DNA from: Haliotis asinina
Lineage: Eukaryota > Mollusca > Gastropoda > Lepetellida > Haliotidae
Reading direction: 5' to 3'
Length of the DNA stretch: 64,000 nt
Assembly (NCBI RefSeq): GCF_037392515.1
Contig: NC_090295.1
Span: forward strand, 14,031,001 to 14,095,000
Shown here: piece by piece, positions 23,076 through 35,324 of the stretch
Numbering within the stretch: position 1 is the stretch's first letter
Layout: the number at the start of each line of letters is the position of its first letter
Made by a program: the position numbers and the translations under genes
Notes under the pieces: model-generated
Databases searched by the model: none
Told to the model about the DNA's origin: nothing
Seen by the model: the letters and a program-made list of their open reading frames with translations, nothing else

Positions 23076-24742
23076 ACAAATATTTGGTGAATTCATAAAA
23101 TCAGTGAATGAGAAATATCCAAGGTTAAGGTACATAAATAATACTTACACCAACAAACAGACAAACAAAACAAACATGTCAAGTCTGACGTGGCCTGCTA
23201 TGGATGAAGTGTTTTCCAGTCTCAAGCCACCTGCTCAGGATTTGAGATCCGGGCGTTGGAGAAGTCTTTCCATTTGACACAAACCACTTTACCATTCCAC
23301 AATTTCTTGATTTTGTGGATAACGTTTGTTTCTGTTTTCATACCTTGACTGATAATATATATAGGTTTGGTTTACCGAGTCGCCACACAATCGTAAACTG
23401 GCGATCTCAGTGAATCCTGACATTATTCAAAATGTCGAATAATAACTTTTCGTGAGTTTCATTCCAGTTCTAAGTTGCAGGTACTGTCATGCGCAGGTTC
23501 ACAACTCACAGTCTTGCACATAAATTGAAATAATTTCCAAATTATAGGGCATTTTCACACTGAAAGTTAAACATTTTACGATATATTTGTGTTCATCTGA
23601 ACAAGGAGGCTGAAGGAAATGGACGAAAAACAATTCAAATTTGTGTATGGTGAAAACAATTACATCCGCTTACCTGGGACAGAAAACAGCAATTTCCCCA
23701 TGCCCTTTGCGTTTTTCTGACAATGCCAAATCCAAATTAGAAGGGGAAATCGCATATAGAAGGGCGCATATTCAAACATGTACCCTAGGTTTAATACACA
23801 TTTTCTTCGGCTGAACTAGCTTCGTCACAGTCATAACAAGGAGGATGAGTAATGAAAGACGGTGCTGAAAAAGGGACATGTTTGGTTCACTGGTTCCGGG
23901 CTCACAGCGAAATAATACATGCATAAGAATAATGGCACGCCATGGTGGTTTGCTTCAATACATTATTGACATAGATAGCCCAAGCTGCCTGTTTGGTCAT
24001 GTGACTTATCCAACTGGGAACCCTATTTCTGCTGGGTGAACAGAGGCAATTTTGAACAAACTGACTTGGCCACATGTACCACACGTGGTTCGTTTTGAGG
24101 CAGGACTGAAGTTCTAGAAACTCTTAGGCGTCAAGCTGCACAATACCAAACACATAGTGAGCTGAAGTCTTGCAGGACCAACGTACAAACGAAGGCAAAT
24201 GGTCAAAGGGAGACAACACAATGACCAATTTAATGCATATATCCATTTGTTAAGTAATCAGTGGATTTTATGCTGAAACGACATGGATGTGCATTCACGG
24301 GCCGCGTACTGACGATTTACGTCTCATACAGTTCACCCAGTTGATCCCGTTACCTACATGCAACGTCGAAATGTGCGTCCGTGTTGTTGGTGGTCAAGGG
24401 GAAAGAATTCTTGATCGTATTTCCAAGATGAAAAACAGACTTACCTCCCTTTAGATCGCGTTAATTTGCATATGTGCATTCGGGACAAGACGAATACGCT
24501 GGAAAGGGTCGAGTGGTCGTCACTAGCCTCATTCGTCGCCACTAGCCTCTTTCAATAAGCTCCAAGAACATTCGGCTTGTCCCGGAATAACAAGAGATGG
24601 TCACGAATGCATGTGCCACGTAGGAAACAATATGCGATGATCTGGTGTGAGTAGTTGGGAAAAAACGCTACCCTTTGCATTTTGCATTAACACGATTACC
24701 AACAAACTCGTCATATCTTCTTTTCACTTCCTCAAACAATTA

Positions 24743-24746
<4 letters not shown>
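23076..24746. other. Intergenic, nothing recognised
   Basis: About 1.7 kb without a supported gene, repeat family or splice-consistent frame. Confidence 0.45.
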
Positions 24747-24789
<43 letters not shown>

Positions 24790-24835
24790 TGTGTGTGTGT
24801 GTCTGTCTGTCAGTCTGTCTGTGTGTGCGTGTGTG
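24747..24835. repeat. Microsatellite (GT)n/(GA)n/(CTGT)n
   Basis: Interrupted GT run, a short GA run, then GT again and CTGT units. Confidence 0.97.
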
Positions 24836-24964
24836 TTCAGAAGAAGCCATATAGTTTTCTTTTGCAAATTAAATTACACTGCGTATCATGAATCCTGACG
24901 TCTTTCGGGTTGCAACGAGAGGACCTGATACAGTCTGTGAAACTTAGAGGCAATTAAAAGAAAA

Positions 24965-25790
24965 AGCGATCCGTCCGTCCCTCCGTAATCATGTTGTTTC
25001 CAGGGCATAACTCTAAAACCGTTCAATATTTTAGACCAAAATTGGTAGACACAATAAACTGAACCTATAGTTGTGCCTTTTGCTATTCACAGATTTTTGT
25101 CATTTTTATTTACTTATTTATTTTTTTATATATTTTTTCATTTTATTTTATTTATGCATTTTTTTTCCATGGAACGTTTTGGCCATGGGAGGGATGGGCT
25201 TCGTTTAGGGAACATAACTCAAAAACTGTTCAATATTGTTCTGCAACAGAACCTAAAGTGGTGCCCTTTGCTATTTACAGGTTTTCGTGATTTATTATTT
25301 TCTCGGTTTCCATGGAAACGTTTCGGAATTAGTCTCAAAACTGAGAGGTGTGTTTCGTTTCCGGAGCACAACTCCAAAACTTCTCAATATCTTTCAGCAA
25401 AACTTGACAGATGTGTGAGGAAAACCTCAAAATGTCTCTTGCTGTTTACAGATTTTTGTCATTTTTATTTTTCCCGGTCTCCATGGAAACGATTCAGATT
25501 TGGTCGTAAAAGGGAGGGAAGGGCTTTATTTCCGGAGAGCAACTCGAAAACTTCTTAATATGTTTCAGAAAATGTTGGCAGATGTGTGAGGCACATTCCA
25601 AAATGGTGCCTTTTGCTACTTACAGATTTTTTGTAGTTTATCATTTTCGAAGTTTCCATTGAAACTTCTGACTTAGTCTCGAAAGGGAGGGATAGACTTC
25701 GTTTCCGGAGTACAACTCGAAAACTTTTTGATATCTTTCAGCAAATCTTGGCAGATATATGACACCGATCTTGAAGTGGTGCCCTTGAAT
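24965..25790. repeat. Satellite-like tandem array, ~4-5 units
   Basis: Same ~190-bp unit as at 8500-9060: 'gtttccggagcacaactc', 'tatctttcagcaaaacttg', 'gtgccttttgct', 'tttccatggaaacg'. It also starts at a 'ccgtccgtccctccg' tract. Frames crossing it (25073-25558) come from the repeat and are not a gene. Confidence 0.85.
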
Positions 25791-28660
25791 CGTCTTCTGA
25801 TGACACTTGTTTCAGAATTCAAACGAGTGTCTTATGCCATGGTCTAAGGGAGACAACTTCTGGCTGTGTACCCATCGGTGGAAGATGCATGACTGTGGAG
25901 GTTTCAACACGGCGTTAGCGTAACTTTAATCAATCAGTCACCCCTACAAAAACTACATTGTTGATTACAATATTTATTGGAATTCCGTTTCTGTGTTGAT
26001 TCCGTGAAGAAATACAACTTCCGTATCTGAAGGCTTTTGACCTGTGAGAGACAGCACATGTTCCTATTAACATACGCTAAAAGATTCTCGTATTTGGTAT
26101 AGATTTATCATAAAATATTCAAAAGCATTTTTCAACAATTTTCATAAGATCACTTTTGCAACTGTTCAGTTTACTAACAAATGACTATGAGACATAAGAT
26201 ATCAATACTCACATTTCAGAAAAACTCTCAGTGTGTTTTTTGAGAGCAATCAATGATATGGATCATGTCTGTATTTGGAGCTACCATCCCAAAAATGAAA
26301 ATAAAACTTCATGATCCGTAATCATTTAGTATATATGCTGGTTAAGAATGTTTCATAACTGCCGGGACAGCAGTATCACAGTGTATCATGGCTCTCGGTT
26401 ATAACTATGGCCCAGACAAGCCAGTAGTTGATGGCACCAGGAAGTGTTATGGTGTGTCAGATTAATACACAGGGAATGCAAAAATGACCAAGGTTATGGG
26501 CTTTGGTCACTTTGTGAATTCAGGAACATGCGTATGTATAATGCTGACCATTGTTGAGTATATGACTTTAAGCAAAAATACAAAAACAAATCTGAAAGAA
26601 TTTCAACATATTTCACACTACTGGTGAGTTGTGACATATTTATTAGTCTGTCCCACAGTCCCTGAACCACATTATTTTCCCTAGCCTTCCCGGTAAAGCT
26701 AAAGCCATAAATGAAGCTAGTCTAGATTTTCCCAGGTTCAGGTTTTCAAGCAGATCATGAACAAACACCTAGATTTGTGGGTCATGTGAGCAGATTCACA
26801 CTTTATTTCATCTCAGTAGGTTTCAGTAAGTTAGTATTGGTGATGCAGCTTTTATATCAGTTATCATTGTTTTATTTCCATTGACAGTATTTCTGATTTT
26901 TATTGATTCTTTTAGTCAGCCTTACAAGGGTGTTTATGTAACATTCTGCAGTAGAGCTTTCTTACTTTCTTCAGAAAAATAATCACTGCTCCCCCTCAAA
27001 AATCAAATAGTTGCATTTTGTTGGCATTCTTCTGTTATCACCATATCACTTGCTTACCATGATGATCTCAGCAATCTACTGTAAATCAGGTACAGTCTCG
27101 CAATACACAATACTCACAAGAGTCAAACATTTTGTCAGATTGAGTTCAAAGAGAAGAGCTTAATTGTGTAGTTTCAACATGAGTAAGGGACATTAATTGC
27201 AAAAACAATAATCATCTATACAAGTTAAACAAAGCTTGTGAGCTATGGAAGGCCATAGCAGTAATTTTACAAATATTCATAAATGTAATAATCTTTAGCA
27301 GTCATGAGTATGGTTTTAAAATACTATTTAATTGACATCCTGGCACTGGACCCCAATATTAGGTTGTACAGACTATATGCCATGTTGCAGGCAGAGGACT
27401 GAAACTTTGACAGCTTGACTAATCCACAGCACCATAAAATATGATAGGAACATATGATAGATACTTAAAACTTACTTAAATTACTTTAACTTTTTTAAAA
27501 AGTATTTTTCATTTTGAGACATGTCAGTGGCTTTGACTATCATTTTGATCATTGTTGGCCATCACATGGGCTTCTTTTGATTTTACATCTTCATTTTTTG
27601 TTCATCTGAAGGTTCTACATTTCCAGTATCTCCTATGAAACATGGAGGCCAGTAGGTTGAAAAACTACATCAATGATGCCAATTATGTTGTCTGACATCT
27701 CCAGGATAAACCTTGTGGAATTTCCTAAGCCACTGAAAACATTACGAAAATGTTATATTCAGCCACTTCTCAGGCAGTTTTGCAAGTGTCATTGTGAAAT
27801 TTGATGTGCAACAACTTTGTGATTTTTCAAATATATCGTATAAAGCGTCTTGGCATACTTGGACTTTCGACTCTAATGAACATAATTATGATCAAAGGAC
27901 ATGGGAAGGGAAATAACTCTTGGACTGCAAACGGCATGCTGCTTTGATGACTTTAATTTTACCTTGCTTTCCATGTATCTAAGGAATACTTGATACACTG
28001 TTTTATTCTCTTTTGTTTTGAATACTGAGTCTACTGCTTTCAAATGATGCCTACAGCATAACACACCAGTGTATCAAAAACAATACCCACTGTAATTGTT
28101 GATTGCTTTGTTTTCCAAGTCTGTCAGGGTATTGAAAAATAGTGTGGCTGCAATTATCAGTATATACATGATGTTAAATGAGCAAATTTCAACAAAATCC
28201 AGTTATTTGTTTTTAATGGTTCACAGATACAATGGTACAAAGGGTGGTAAATTTTCAGACAGTACACATGTCAAATAAAGTATGAAATAAAGATTTTTTA
28301 AATAATTAATTCAAAGTCAAGGGTTAAGTGTGTGTGAATTGCTTTATAATTTGATCTGTAAGCAAAATATCTGAAAACATAAATGCATTATAATGATATA
28401 AATTGACTGTCATGTATATTTTAGAAGAGGTCAATCTCATATGGCTCTTCCTTCATGGCAGTGACAGCTAACCTCTTTAAGTACATGAGTTCCGAAGCTC
28501 ATTAAACACTAGTAAACTTTGAATACAAATAACAAAAGCAAAGAACCTTCGATACAAATGAATGTAACACCCTCTTAGTTTTCACATTTGTTAATCCCTT
28601 TTTAACAGTCATGTTTGTTTTCAACATAACACTCAATACTGCACTTATGACATGTAAATT
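25791..28660. other. Intergenic, nothing recognised
   Basis: Nearly 2.9 kb of strongly AT-rich DNA. Short frames only, no domain or repeat family recognised. Confidence 0.45.
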
Positions 28661-28666
28661 ATCAAA

Positions 28667-28765
28667 TTTGGACCAGACAATCCCATGATCAACGGCACAA
28701 GCATTTATCTGCACAATTGGGATAAAATGGTATGTGTCAAACAAGTAAGTGAGCCTGACACTAAT
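28667..28765 (-). repeat. Partial SINE-A copy
   Basis: 'tttggaccagacaatcccat' to 'aagtgagcctgac', the middle third of the element, immediately followed by a fuller copy in the same orientation. Confidence 0.7.
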
Positions 28766-28783
28766 CCTGTTTCTCTGAGTGGG

Positions 28784-29035
28784 TGAGTTTAGTTTTATGC
28801 CACACTCAGCAATATTTCAGCTATACGATGGCGGTCTGTAAATAATCGAGTTCGGACCAGACAATCCAAGAATCAACAGCATGAGCATCGATCTGAACAA
28901 CTGGGAACCAATGACCTGTGTCAACCAAGACGGCAAGTTTGACCATCCGATCCCGTTAGTCGCCTCTTACAACAAGCATAGGAGCATTTTATGGCAAGCA
29001 TGGGTTGCTGAAGACCAGTTCTAACACAGATCTTA
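28784..29035 (-). repeat. Near-complete SINE-A copy
   Basis: 'gtgagtttagttttatgcca', 'cactcagcaatatttcag', 'aatcaacagcatgagcatcg', 'accatccgatcccgttagtc', 'ggttgctgaagaccagttct'. One of the best-preserved copies. Confidence 0.85.
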
Positions 29036-29951
29036 AAGGTAATGACGATCCAGTGATTGTTGAGTTGCCATTGGAGTATGAGGACAAATGCTGAACCAAG
29101 TCTCAGTATCCAGTCTGCTTAGTGGCCATGGAAGACAAGCATGGAGCAATGCCTCTTGCAGCAAATGTCTCACAATCCTAAGTCCATATCACAAATAACA
29201 CCAGTCATCATTCCCTCCAGTTAAAAAGGACAATAAACAATATGAGCCATATGTACAGGTATGTTAAAGAGTATAATGAAACTGAAACAAATGTGAAAGA
29301 AGGCAAGGAGCACACTTTGACAAGATGGTCACCTGAACACATTAGAAAATAAGATAAAATACCAGACCAAATGATTTGTGAACAATTTGGCATGACAGAC
29401 GCCTCATACTGTCAGCATGAGAGAAACTATAATCCAGTGCCATTTAAACAGTATTGCAGTTTAATCTCAGTTTAGTACTTTGTTTTAAAACTCTGTACAG
29501 CAATGTCACAGCTGTATGAAGCCTCCTCTCCAGCTTTGGGTGAAACAAAAGGGTAAAGGGGCTAAGCTTACTGATAACATGACATCACTTTCTACCGCTT
29601 TCCCCTCACAACCTGTGGTAAATGTTTCTGCACCAGCACCCACATCTCTAACTGCATGCCTGGGAGAGAAAAATTTGTTACAGCAACAGATGTCATTGGT
29701 CAAATTGCTCATATCTGATGTGGTATCTGGGGTCCAGCTGGAGCTCAGTCCCAAATCAGATGGCAGGGATAGCGATGGTGACAATTGAGTGATTTGGACA
29801 TTGAGCAATGATCTATGCAGCAGGGATACGATAACATGCATGAACACAGTTAGGTGCCTCATATAACAGTATGGGTTTTTGAAGTTTCATCTCTGGGAGG
29901 AAAGTGGGACCTGTTTACCATGGGGAAATAAACGAAATGAAGGTTGGTTGG
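29036..29951. other. Intergenic; one unexplained 90-codon frame
   Basis: An ATG frame at 29516-29788 (+) has balanced composition (TACLGEKNLLQQQMSLVKLL, ending SDGRDSDGDN). It shows no recognised domain and no splice partners. It could be a relic of a transposon protein or chance. Confidence 0.25.
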
Positions 29952-30178
29952 TTTCCTGATAAAAGCTGCGCTCAGCAATAATCGACCTGTATGGTGGCAG
30001 TCAGTAAATAATCAGATCTTGATTTCACAATATAGTGATCAACAGCATGAGCATTATTCTTTGCAACTGGGATATGATGATGTGTCAACCACCAGTCTGA
30101 CCACAAGATCACGTTAATCGCCTCTTTCAACAAGCATAAGTTACCGATGACCAATTCTAACCCAGATCTTCATGGGTA
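29952..30178 (-). repeat. SINE-A copy
   Basis: 'cctgataaaagctgcgctca', 'gtggcagtcagtaaataatc', 'gatcaacagcatgagcatta', 'ttctaacccagatcttcatg'. Confidence 0.8.
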
Positions 30179-30403
30179 ACAAACGAAGGATAACAATCTG
30201 GGTGCATATAGTATTCAAGTATCAACAACAAGTACTAGTACTGCAGATCACTGAGTCACCCATTCCCTTGGGATCACCAGCCGTCTCTATCATGGTAACA
30301 ACAAGGACCCCTCATAGTACCATACCCTTCCCAATATGATTCTGTCTGACCCAATTACCTGACAACAATAACTGTACATAATTGCCGCTTCATAATACTC
30401 ATT

Positions 30404-30573
30404 TGGGGGTGGGGGGTGGGGGGTGGGGGCTAAGCACTTAAAGCATTTAAGCGTCACACCAAACCCCTAGTGACTGATTACCCACATGGGTGAAATGTGT
30501 GAAGCTCTAGTGTCTCCTGCTGTGATATTGGTGAAATATAGCCAAAAGCTGCACATAAATAAACTCACTCACA
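30404..30573 (+). repeat. SINE-B copy preceded by a G-rich run
   Basis: A run of ggggtgg units leads into 'gctaagcacttaaagcattt', 'ttacccacatgggtgaaatg', 'ctgctgtgatattggtgaaa' and an 'aataaactcactcac' tail. Confidence 0.75.
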
Positions 30574-31124
30574 ATACACTGTACTTTGTGAGTAACCTTT
30601 TCATCCTGATTCTGACTATATCTTGTTAGCACTGTACTGTTTCCATCTCTATCCCCCTTGACATAAATTGACACAGATGATTCTCCAAATTTGATTGGAT
30701 GAGTATTTTTAGCATTGTGACATTCAATTCAATTCAGACTGTGCTGTGCTCAGTGTATGTATACTGTATATAAACTATTGTAACAGAATGCAGCTCTCCA
30801 TTTCTAAGATCCACAACAGTCACGATCATCATAATACACGTACCACATGGGCTGTTTTGATTTACATGAAAAATCAAAGCATTCCATGATTCCATTTCTT
30901 CTTGTATCCATGGTAACATCACAATAAATCAGATTTCGACAGCACAACAAATAGGAATCTCAACATGCATGAATTTTCTTTTGATCATGTTGATACCTGT
31001 ATTCAGGTTGAACAGATTTGTACACTAGAGCTACACACAGGGCTGAAACAACACTTGATTGTAGGTCATTATACACACAACACACTCTGTTATGATACGG
31101 ACACTGAAATCCTGCACCCATTAC
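30574..31124. other. Intergenic, nothing recognised
   Basis: No supported feature between the SINE-B tail and the TIR element. Confidence 0.4.
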
Positions 31125-31776
31125 CAGTCCCTCCTGGATTTCGTGGCAAATTTTTAAGAATTCTGTGGCAAATTTAAGCACCCCATTTTTCAATATCTGC
31201 AAACCATTCTGCGGTTAAAACACTTAGCAAAAACAACAAAAACATTACACAGACCTTCATAGTTTAATTCACAAACACAGATAGGGTTAGGGTTAGGGTA
31301 CACACCACATCTTATGTAAGTTTGATGACAAAGCACTGACACCTTTTTCTGTGTTTGAGAATTAAACACTCGCTGAAAGTTTCATGCAAATAACAATTTC
31401 ATATTTAAACAAAATCTGTTTAATTTCTATTTTCAAAATGATCGATTTTGAGAACATACTTGCAGCGTCAAATTCATCTAATTTTACTTGAAACATGCCT
31501 AAAACTTGCTTTATTAATAAAGTATCTTCATTCATAATTATTTTGAAAATGTTGTCACAGTAAATAATTCATTTCATTTTATGTGTAACCGATCCTACTT
31601 CTGACATTAACTCTACTTTTCGTTTCGGCTGTTAGTCAGTTTTTCACTCAATTTTTAAAATAAGCAAATTCCACGAAAGTGGCAAATTTTGCATGGATTC
31701 TGCACGAAAATGCGTTTTCTGCGGACCAGACGTTTTTCTGCATGGAAAAGTAAATTGCAGAATCCAGGAGGGACTG
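31125..31776. mobile_element. 652-bp TIR element (non-autonomous DNA transposon)
   Basis: Starts CAGTCCCTCCTGGATTT and ends AATCCAGGAGGGACTG, terminal inverted repeats of about 16 bp. Subterminal 'ttctgtggcaaattt' words are repeated and inverted near the right end ('gtggcaaattttgcatgg'). Flanks read 'cattac' and 'cactac', an imperfect possible 6-bp target duplication. No transposase frame, so non-autonomous. The superfamily is uncertain. It contains three TTAGGG units near 31283-31299. Confidence 0.7.
31283..31299 (+). repeat. Short interstitial telomere-like (TTAGGG)~3
   Basis: 'tagggttagggttaggg' inside the TIR element. Three units only; chance or a repair scar. Confidence 0.6.
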
Positions 31777-31922
31777 CACTACTCACAAAAACTTTAAAAC
31801 AGATGCACAAAAAGCAATGCAAAAGATTGACATGCATGTTTAAGAATGAACATCATTTCATAATTTAATTTAAAATAAATTTCTGTCAGCTACCACAAAA
31901 TAAGACAATATACCATCAAGAT

Positions 31923-32083
31923 ATGAATACATGACATGTTTTAAAGATAACAAGTTCTTTTAATTCACCTGATGAAGGAGCAAGAATTAGCTCTGATACG
32001 TCATGTAAAGAATTAATAGGTGTTGTTATCCATAAAACGTGTCATGTATTCATGTTCGTTCAGCTCCTAAATGCCATTCAAAA
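31923..32083. mobile_element. Foldback with hammerhead-like core, second example
   Basis: Arms 'atgaatacatgacatgtttt' + 'aaagataacaa' (31923-31953) and the inverse (32023-32053). Between them 'cacCTGATGA', a GAGC/GCTC stem and 'TGATACGTC', where a hammerhead would have GAAA, so degraded. The following 'ctcctaaatgccattcaaaa' (32064-32083) parallels 'cttctaaatgcctttgaaac' after the palindrome at 10902-11089, pointing to one family. Confidence 0.45.
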
Positions 32084-32174
32084 AATTTACCATCAAGATA
32101 CCTTTACTGACACTTAAGGGAACTCCATATCTTCTATTGACCCCTGAACATTTGCAATCTTTTGTCACCATGAT

Positions 32175-32550
32175 ATAATGATATAAAATTGATTTATTTT
32201 CCTTTGGGAAATTCAAATGTTCTCCAGATGGCAGTACTGGACCCCATTTTCCAACATGATATCACAGTAAGTGAAAGAAGTAAGTCTGCTTCACCCAATA
32301 TAACCAAGTTAAAGCCCTGTTGCCCCAAAATAAACGTGAAAATGACTTGCATTATAAACCAACAAGGGCTTGAGAACTAATGAACAAAATCATAAATGCA
32401 ATTCATAAATACTGTGCTTACAGCAAATTTTCAAACTATCGAATCATTACAGCCCAACAAATGAGTTGATTGTCAAGAGCAAACTCAGACACCAACATAC
32501 GAGGCACCAGTGTCTTATTGCCCACTGTCACTGACACCCACTGCAGAATA
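32175..32550 (-). other. Probable 3' UTR of the zinc-finger gene
   Basis: On the - strand an AATAAA lies at 32193-32198, about 355 bp past the stop codon. No coding signal. Confidence 0.4.
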
Positions 32551-34848
32551 TCATGGGACATTGTCTTGATCCACCAATGAGGGATGGGAGCTGGTCCGTT
32601 CATCATGTTCTTCTTGTTCATCCAGCTCATCCAGTTCATCATGGTCCTCGCTATCACTTTCCTGTTTCTTCTTCTTTTTCTTCCTCCCCTTCCTCCCTGG
32701 CTTCATCAGGTGACGGAAGGCGGGAACACCAGGCACAGCATTGTATGTAGCCTTCTCTTTCTCTTCCACCATGTCAGGATGACGCTTCTTCATGTGCCAG
32801 TTCAACGAAGACTTCTGTCGACATCTATAATCACAGAAGCTGCACTGCACTGGCTTTGAATCTGAATGAATTCTCATATGGACATACAGGTGTTTCTTTG
32901 CCATGAAACCTTTCCCACACTGTTCACACTTGTACTTCCTTATTTTGTAATGAGATATGTTCATGTGAATATCCAGTTCAGTCTTTTTCTTTGATCTCAC
33001 ATTACAACCTTCAAAAGGGCAAGGGAATGACCTTTTACCAAGATGCACTCTGTCATAGTGAAGATCAACAAGTCTTGACAATACTGACTTATACTTACAG
33101 CCTTCAAACTTGCAGTGGATGTACAATCCAGCATGCTTCTTCATGTGGTTTCGGAAAGATGTTTTACTCCCAGACAGGTAGTTACAAATTGGGCACCTGA
33201 GGTCTCCCTCTCTTGCTATGTGGGTTATACCATGAACCTCTTCCATATGGTTTCCTGCAGAATCCCACACTGTGAAAGTCATCCCACAGATGTGACACAC
33301 ACAGTTGTCAAACTTACTTGCACTGGATTCATACGGATTGTGCACAGTTTTCACATGTCGCTGGAGTTTACTAATGAGTGGTGTACTGAATGTACACCTT
33401 GTACAATACAGAACTTCCCCATGTGCAGTTTTGCGATGTTCCCGAAAATCCCCAATGGTGCCAAAGGTCCTACTGCATACACTGCACCTGTATGGATGAT
33501 GGACATCCATGTGCATGACTGCTCTTTCTTTATCTGGTAATACCTCCTTGCAGTTCTTACACAAATACTCTGTCTCAGACTTCTCCTCAATGATGAGACT
33601 ATACAGAGTCTCAGTATTAAACTCCATGGCACCAATTCTGAAACTTGATGATGTCTCAATCTCTTTCTTTGCAGGCTTTTCCTTCACTTCTTTCGGAGTC
33701 TTCTCCAAAGTTGGACTTGGTTGACTGTGTTGCATGTTCTCAGAATCCTGACCTAAAATGACACCACCATCAGCAGCACTGATGGTATCAGAAACAGGAA
33801 TTCCAATGGCTGGTAGGCTGTCAGTATCAGTAAATTTTCTGACCAGATCTTCTGAAAATGTCACTTTGATTCCCGAGCTGTCTTCCTCTTCAGAGTCCAT
33901 ATTCAAAGCACTTTCACTGCAGGTTTCCTGAGACACATTGGGAATCTTCTCAGTGGTTCCAGCTTGTTCCTCAGAGCATCCTTGAGTAGGTGTCCTCCAT
34001 GAATTAGTTCCAGTTATGAAAGAACTGGCTTCTTGATGAGACATATCTGTTTCCTTTTGATCATTAGCACTGAATCTAAAACTAGAGTCTGTTATATGAT
34101 AATCTGAGGATGAGTCTGTCGGCCTTCTTGACTTCAAACAGTTCTGAAAGATGTTGGTAATTTCATCCTTAGACACAGCTGCTGCTAACTGTGAAGCTAT
34201 ATCTAAGGTGTAAGGAACTTTCCCATAGTAATCTGATGTGAAGGGGTAACGATCATCACAGTACATGTTGTGTATGTCTGCCTGTTTGTTTGAAGGATCA
34301 ATCTGGACTTTATCACGCATATCTTTTGACACACACGTGCTAGGAACTGTTCTGGTTATTGTTGGTTGGACACTAGCCTGGGCAGTTATAGAAACTGTTG
34401 GTTCAGGAACCTCTAAACTTGTTGGTTGCTGTGAATTTGATTCTAAGAGGCTCCCAGAGAATGAAGACTGTGGTAGGTAAGAAGCCATTTGCAGAGTAGT
34501 CCCTTGTGCAGAATTTCCCAACAAAACACTCTTACCCAAGGCCGTCATTTGCCCTCTGGAGTTTAAAATCAAAATGTTTCCAACAGGTTGCTTTGTGCCA
34601 ACAGTGGACATTTTTGGACACTGAGGCATGTGCTGGACTGAAGTCATGGTCGCTGAGAGTGGATGACCTGTTGATTGCTGGATTAATACTTTTGTACTTT
34701 TGGAGGAATTACTTTGTTCTTTCATGTCCATCTTTGTGCACCTATTTGAAGAAGGCTTGCTACTTGTGGATGTGGCATATCTATCCTGTGACTGATCAGT
34801 AATGTAGTAATCGGCTCCAAATACTTTCAAATCAGTGTCTTTTTCCAT
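32551..34848 (-). CDS. C2H2 zinc-finger protein, nine fingers
   Basis: One uninterrupted 765-codon frame from ATG at 34848 (MEKDTDLKVFGADYYITDQS). Residues ~1-425 are Ser/Thr/Gln-rich and lack a BTB, KRAB, SCAN or ZAD domain. From ~430 to 690 there are nine C2H2 fingers. Most have the C-x2-C spacing (YRCSVCSRTFGTIGDFREH, CVCHICGMTFTVWDSAGNHM); two have the longer C-x4-C form (IHCKFEGCKYKS, FPCPFEGCNVRS). The last finger (CSFCDYRCRQKSSLNWHMKK) resembles one in ZFP91/ZNF653-type proteins, too little to name it. The tail has a basic nuclear-localisation run (GRKGRKKKKKK) and an acidic D/E-rich end. Likely a nuclear DNA-binding regulator. The upstream cacag acceptor-like site suggests a 5' UTR exon further along the - strand. 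Confidence 0.88.
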   Translation of the reverse strand: MEKDTDLKVFGADYYITDQSQDRYATSTSSKPSSNRCTKMDMKEQSNSSKSTKVLIQQSTGHPLSATMTSVQHMPQCPKMSTVGTKQPVGNILILNSRGQMTALGKSVLLGNSAQGTTLQMASYLPQSSFSGSLLESNSQQPTSLEVPEPTVSITAQASVQPTITRTVPSTCVSKDMRDKVQIDPSNKQADIHNMYCDDRYPFTSDYYGKVPYTLDIASQLAAAVSKDEITNIFQNCLKSRRPTDSSSDYHITDSSFRFSANDQKETDMSHQEASSFITGTNSWRTPTQGCSEEQAGTTEKIPNVSQETCSESALNMDSEEEDSSGIKVTFSEDLVRKFTDTDSLPAIGIPVSDTISAADGGVILGQDSENMQHSQPSPTLEKTPKEVKEKPAKKEIETSSSFRIGAMEFNTETLYSLIIEEKSETEYLCKNCKEVLPDKERAVMHMDVHHPYRCSVCSRTFGTIGDFREHRKTAHGEVLYCTRCTFSTPLISKLQRHVKTVHNPYESSASKFDNCVCHICGMTFTVWDSAGNHMEEVHGITHIAREGDLRCPICNYLSGSKTSFRNHMKKHAGLYIHCKFEGCKYKSVLSRLVDLHYDRVHLGKRSFPCPFEGCNVRSKKKTELDIHMNISHYKIRKYKCEQCGKGFMAKKHLYVHMRIHSDSKPVQCSFCDYRCRQKSSLNWHMKKRHPDMVEEKEKATYNAVPGVPAFRHLMKPGRKGRKKKKKKQESDSEDHDELDELDEQEEHDERTSSHPSLVDQDNVP

Positions 34849-35324
34849 AGCACAGGAATCAGGACACTAAGCCACTGTGTCAACGACACATTTTTAAGCA
34901 AGCAATTTTTTATTAATTTTATGCATGCTTGATGCAGCCACGTTTCTATCAGCATCATATAGGCAGTACTTTCACATATGTATACATTATACTTTGACAT
35001 TCTTCATCAAAGGTCTTCATCCCAGTGATTCCTTATTATTTTTTAAAGAATTAGGCAAACAATTCATCATTTCCCCAGGGCTGAATATTTTAGCACAGGA
35101 TATCACCTGAAATGAAATGAAAAAATAACTAAAAAATGAACTGACAAAACAGAACAAGAAAATTAGTGGGTTGTATTTGTGCATTTTTCCAGCTATATTC
35201 CATAATGACAAGGAATACCCATGTGGGGATACCAGTTTAATAGACCACGAAGAAGTAGCCGAGTGAGCTGGGTTCCACTGATTGCCAACACAAATCAAAT
35301 ACTTTCGTCATTACTTCAGCACCT
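34849..35324. other. 5' flank of the zinc-finger gene
   Basis: Possible splice acceptor 'gttgacacag' on the - strand some 30 bp before the ATG. The 5' UTR exon and promoter could not be placed. Confidence 0.3.

Noticed and set aside
25073-25558. 161-codon frame
   Set aside because: Lies across several satellite units and repeats the same peptide pattern; not a gene.
29516-29788. 90-codon ATG frame (+)
   Set aside because: No homologue recognised, no splice context, and a frame of the same length is open on the other strand; not called a gene.
31283-31299. Chromosome-end telomere
   Set aside because: Only three TTAGGG units, internal and inside a transposon.
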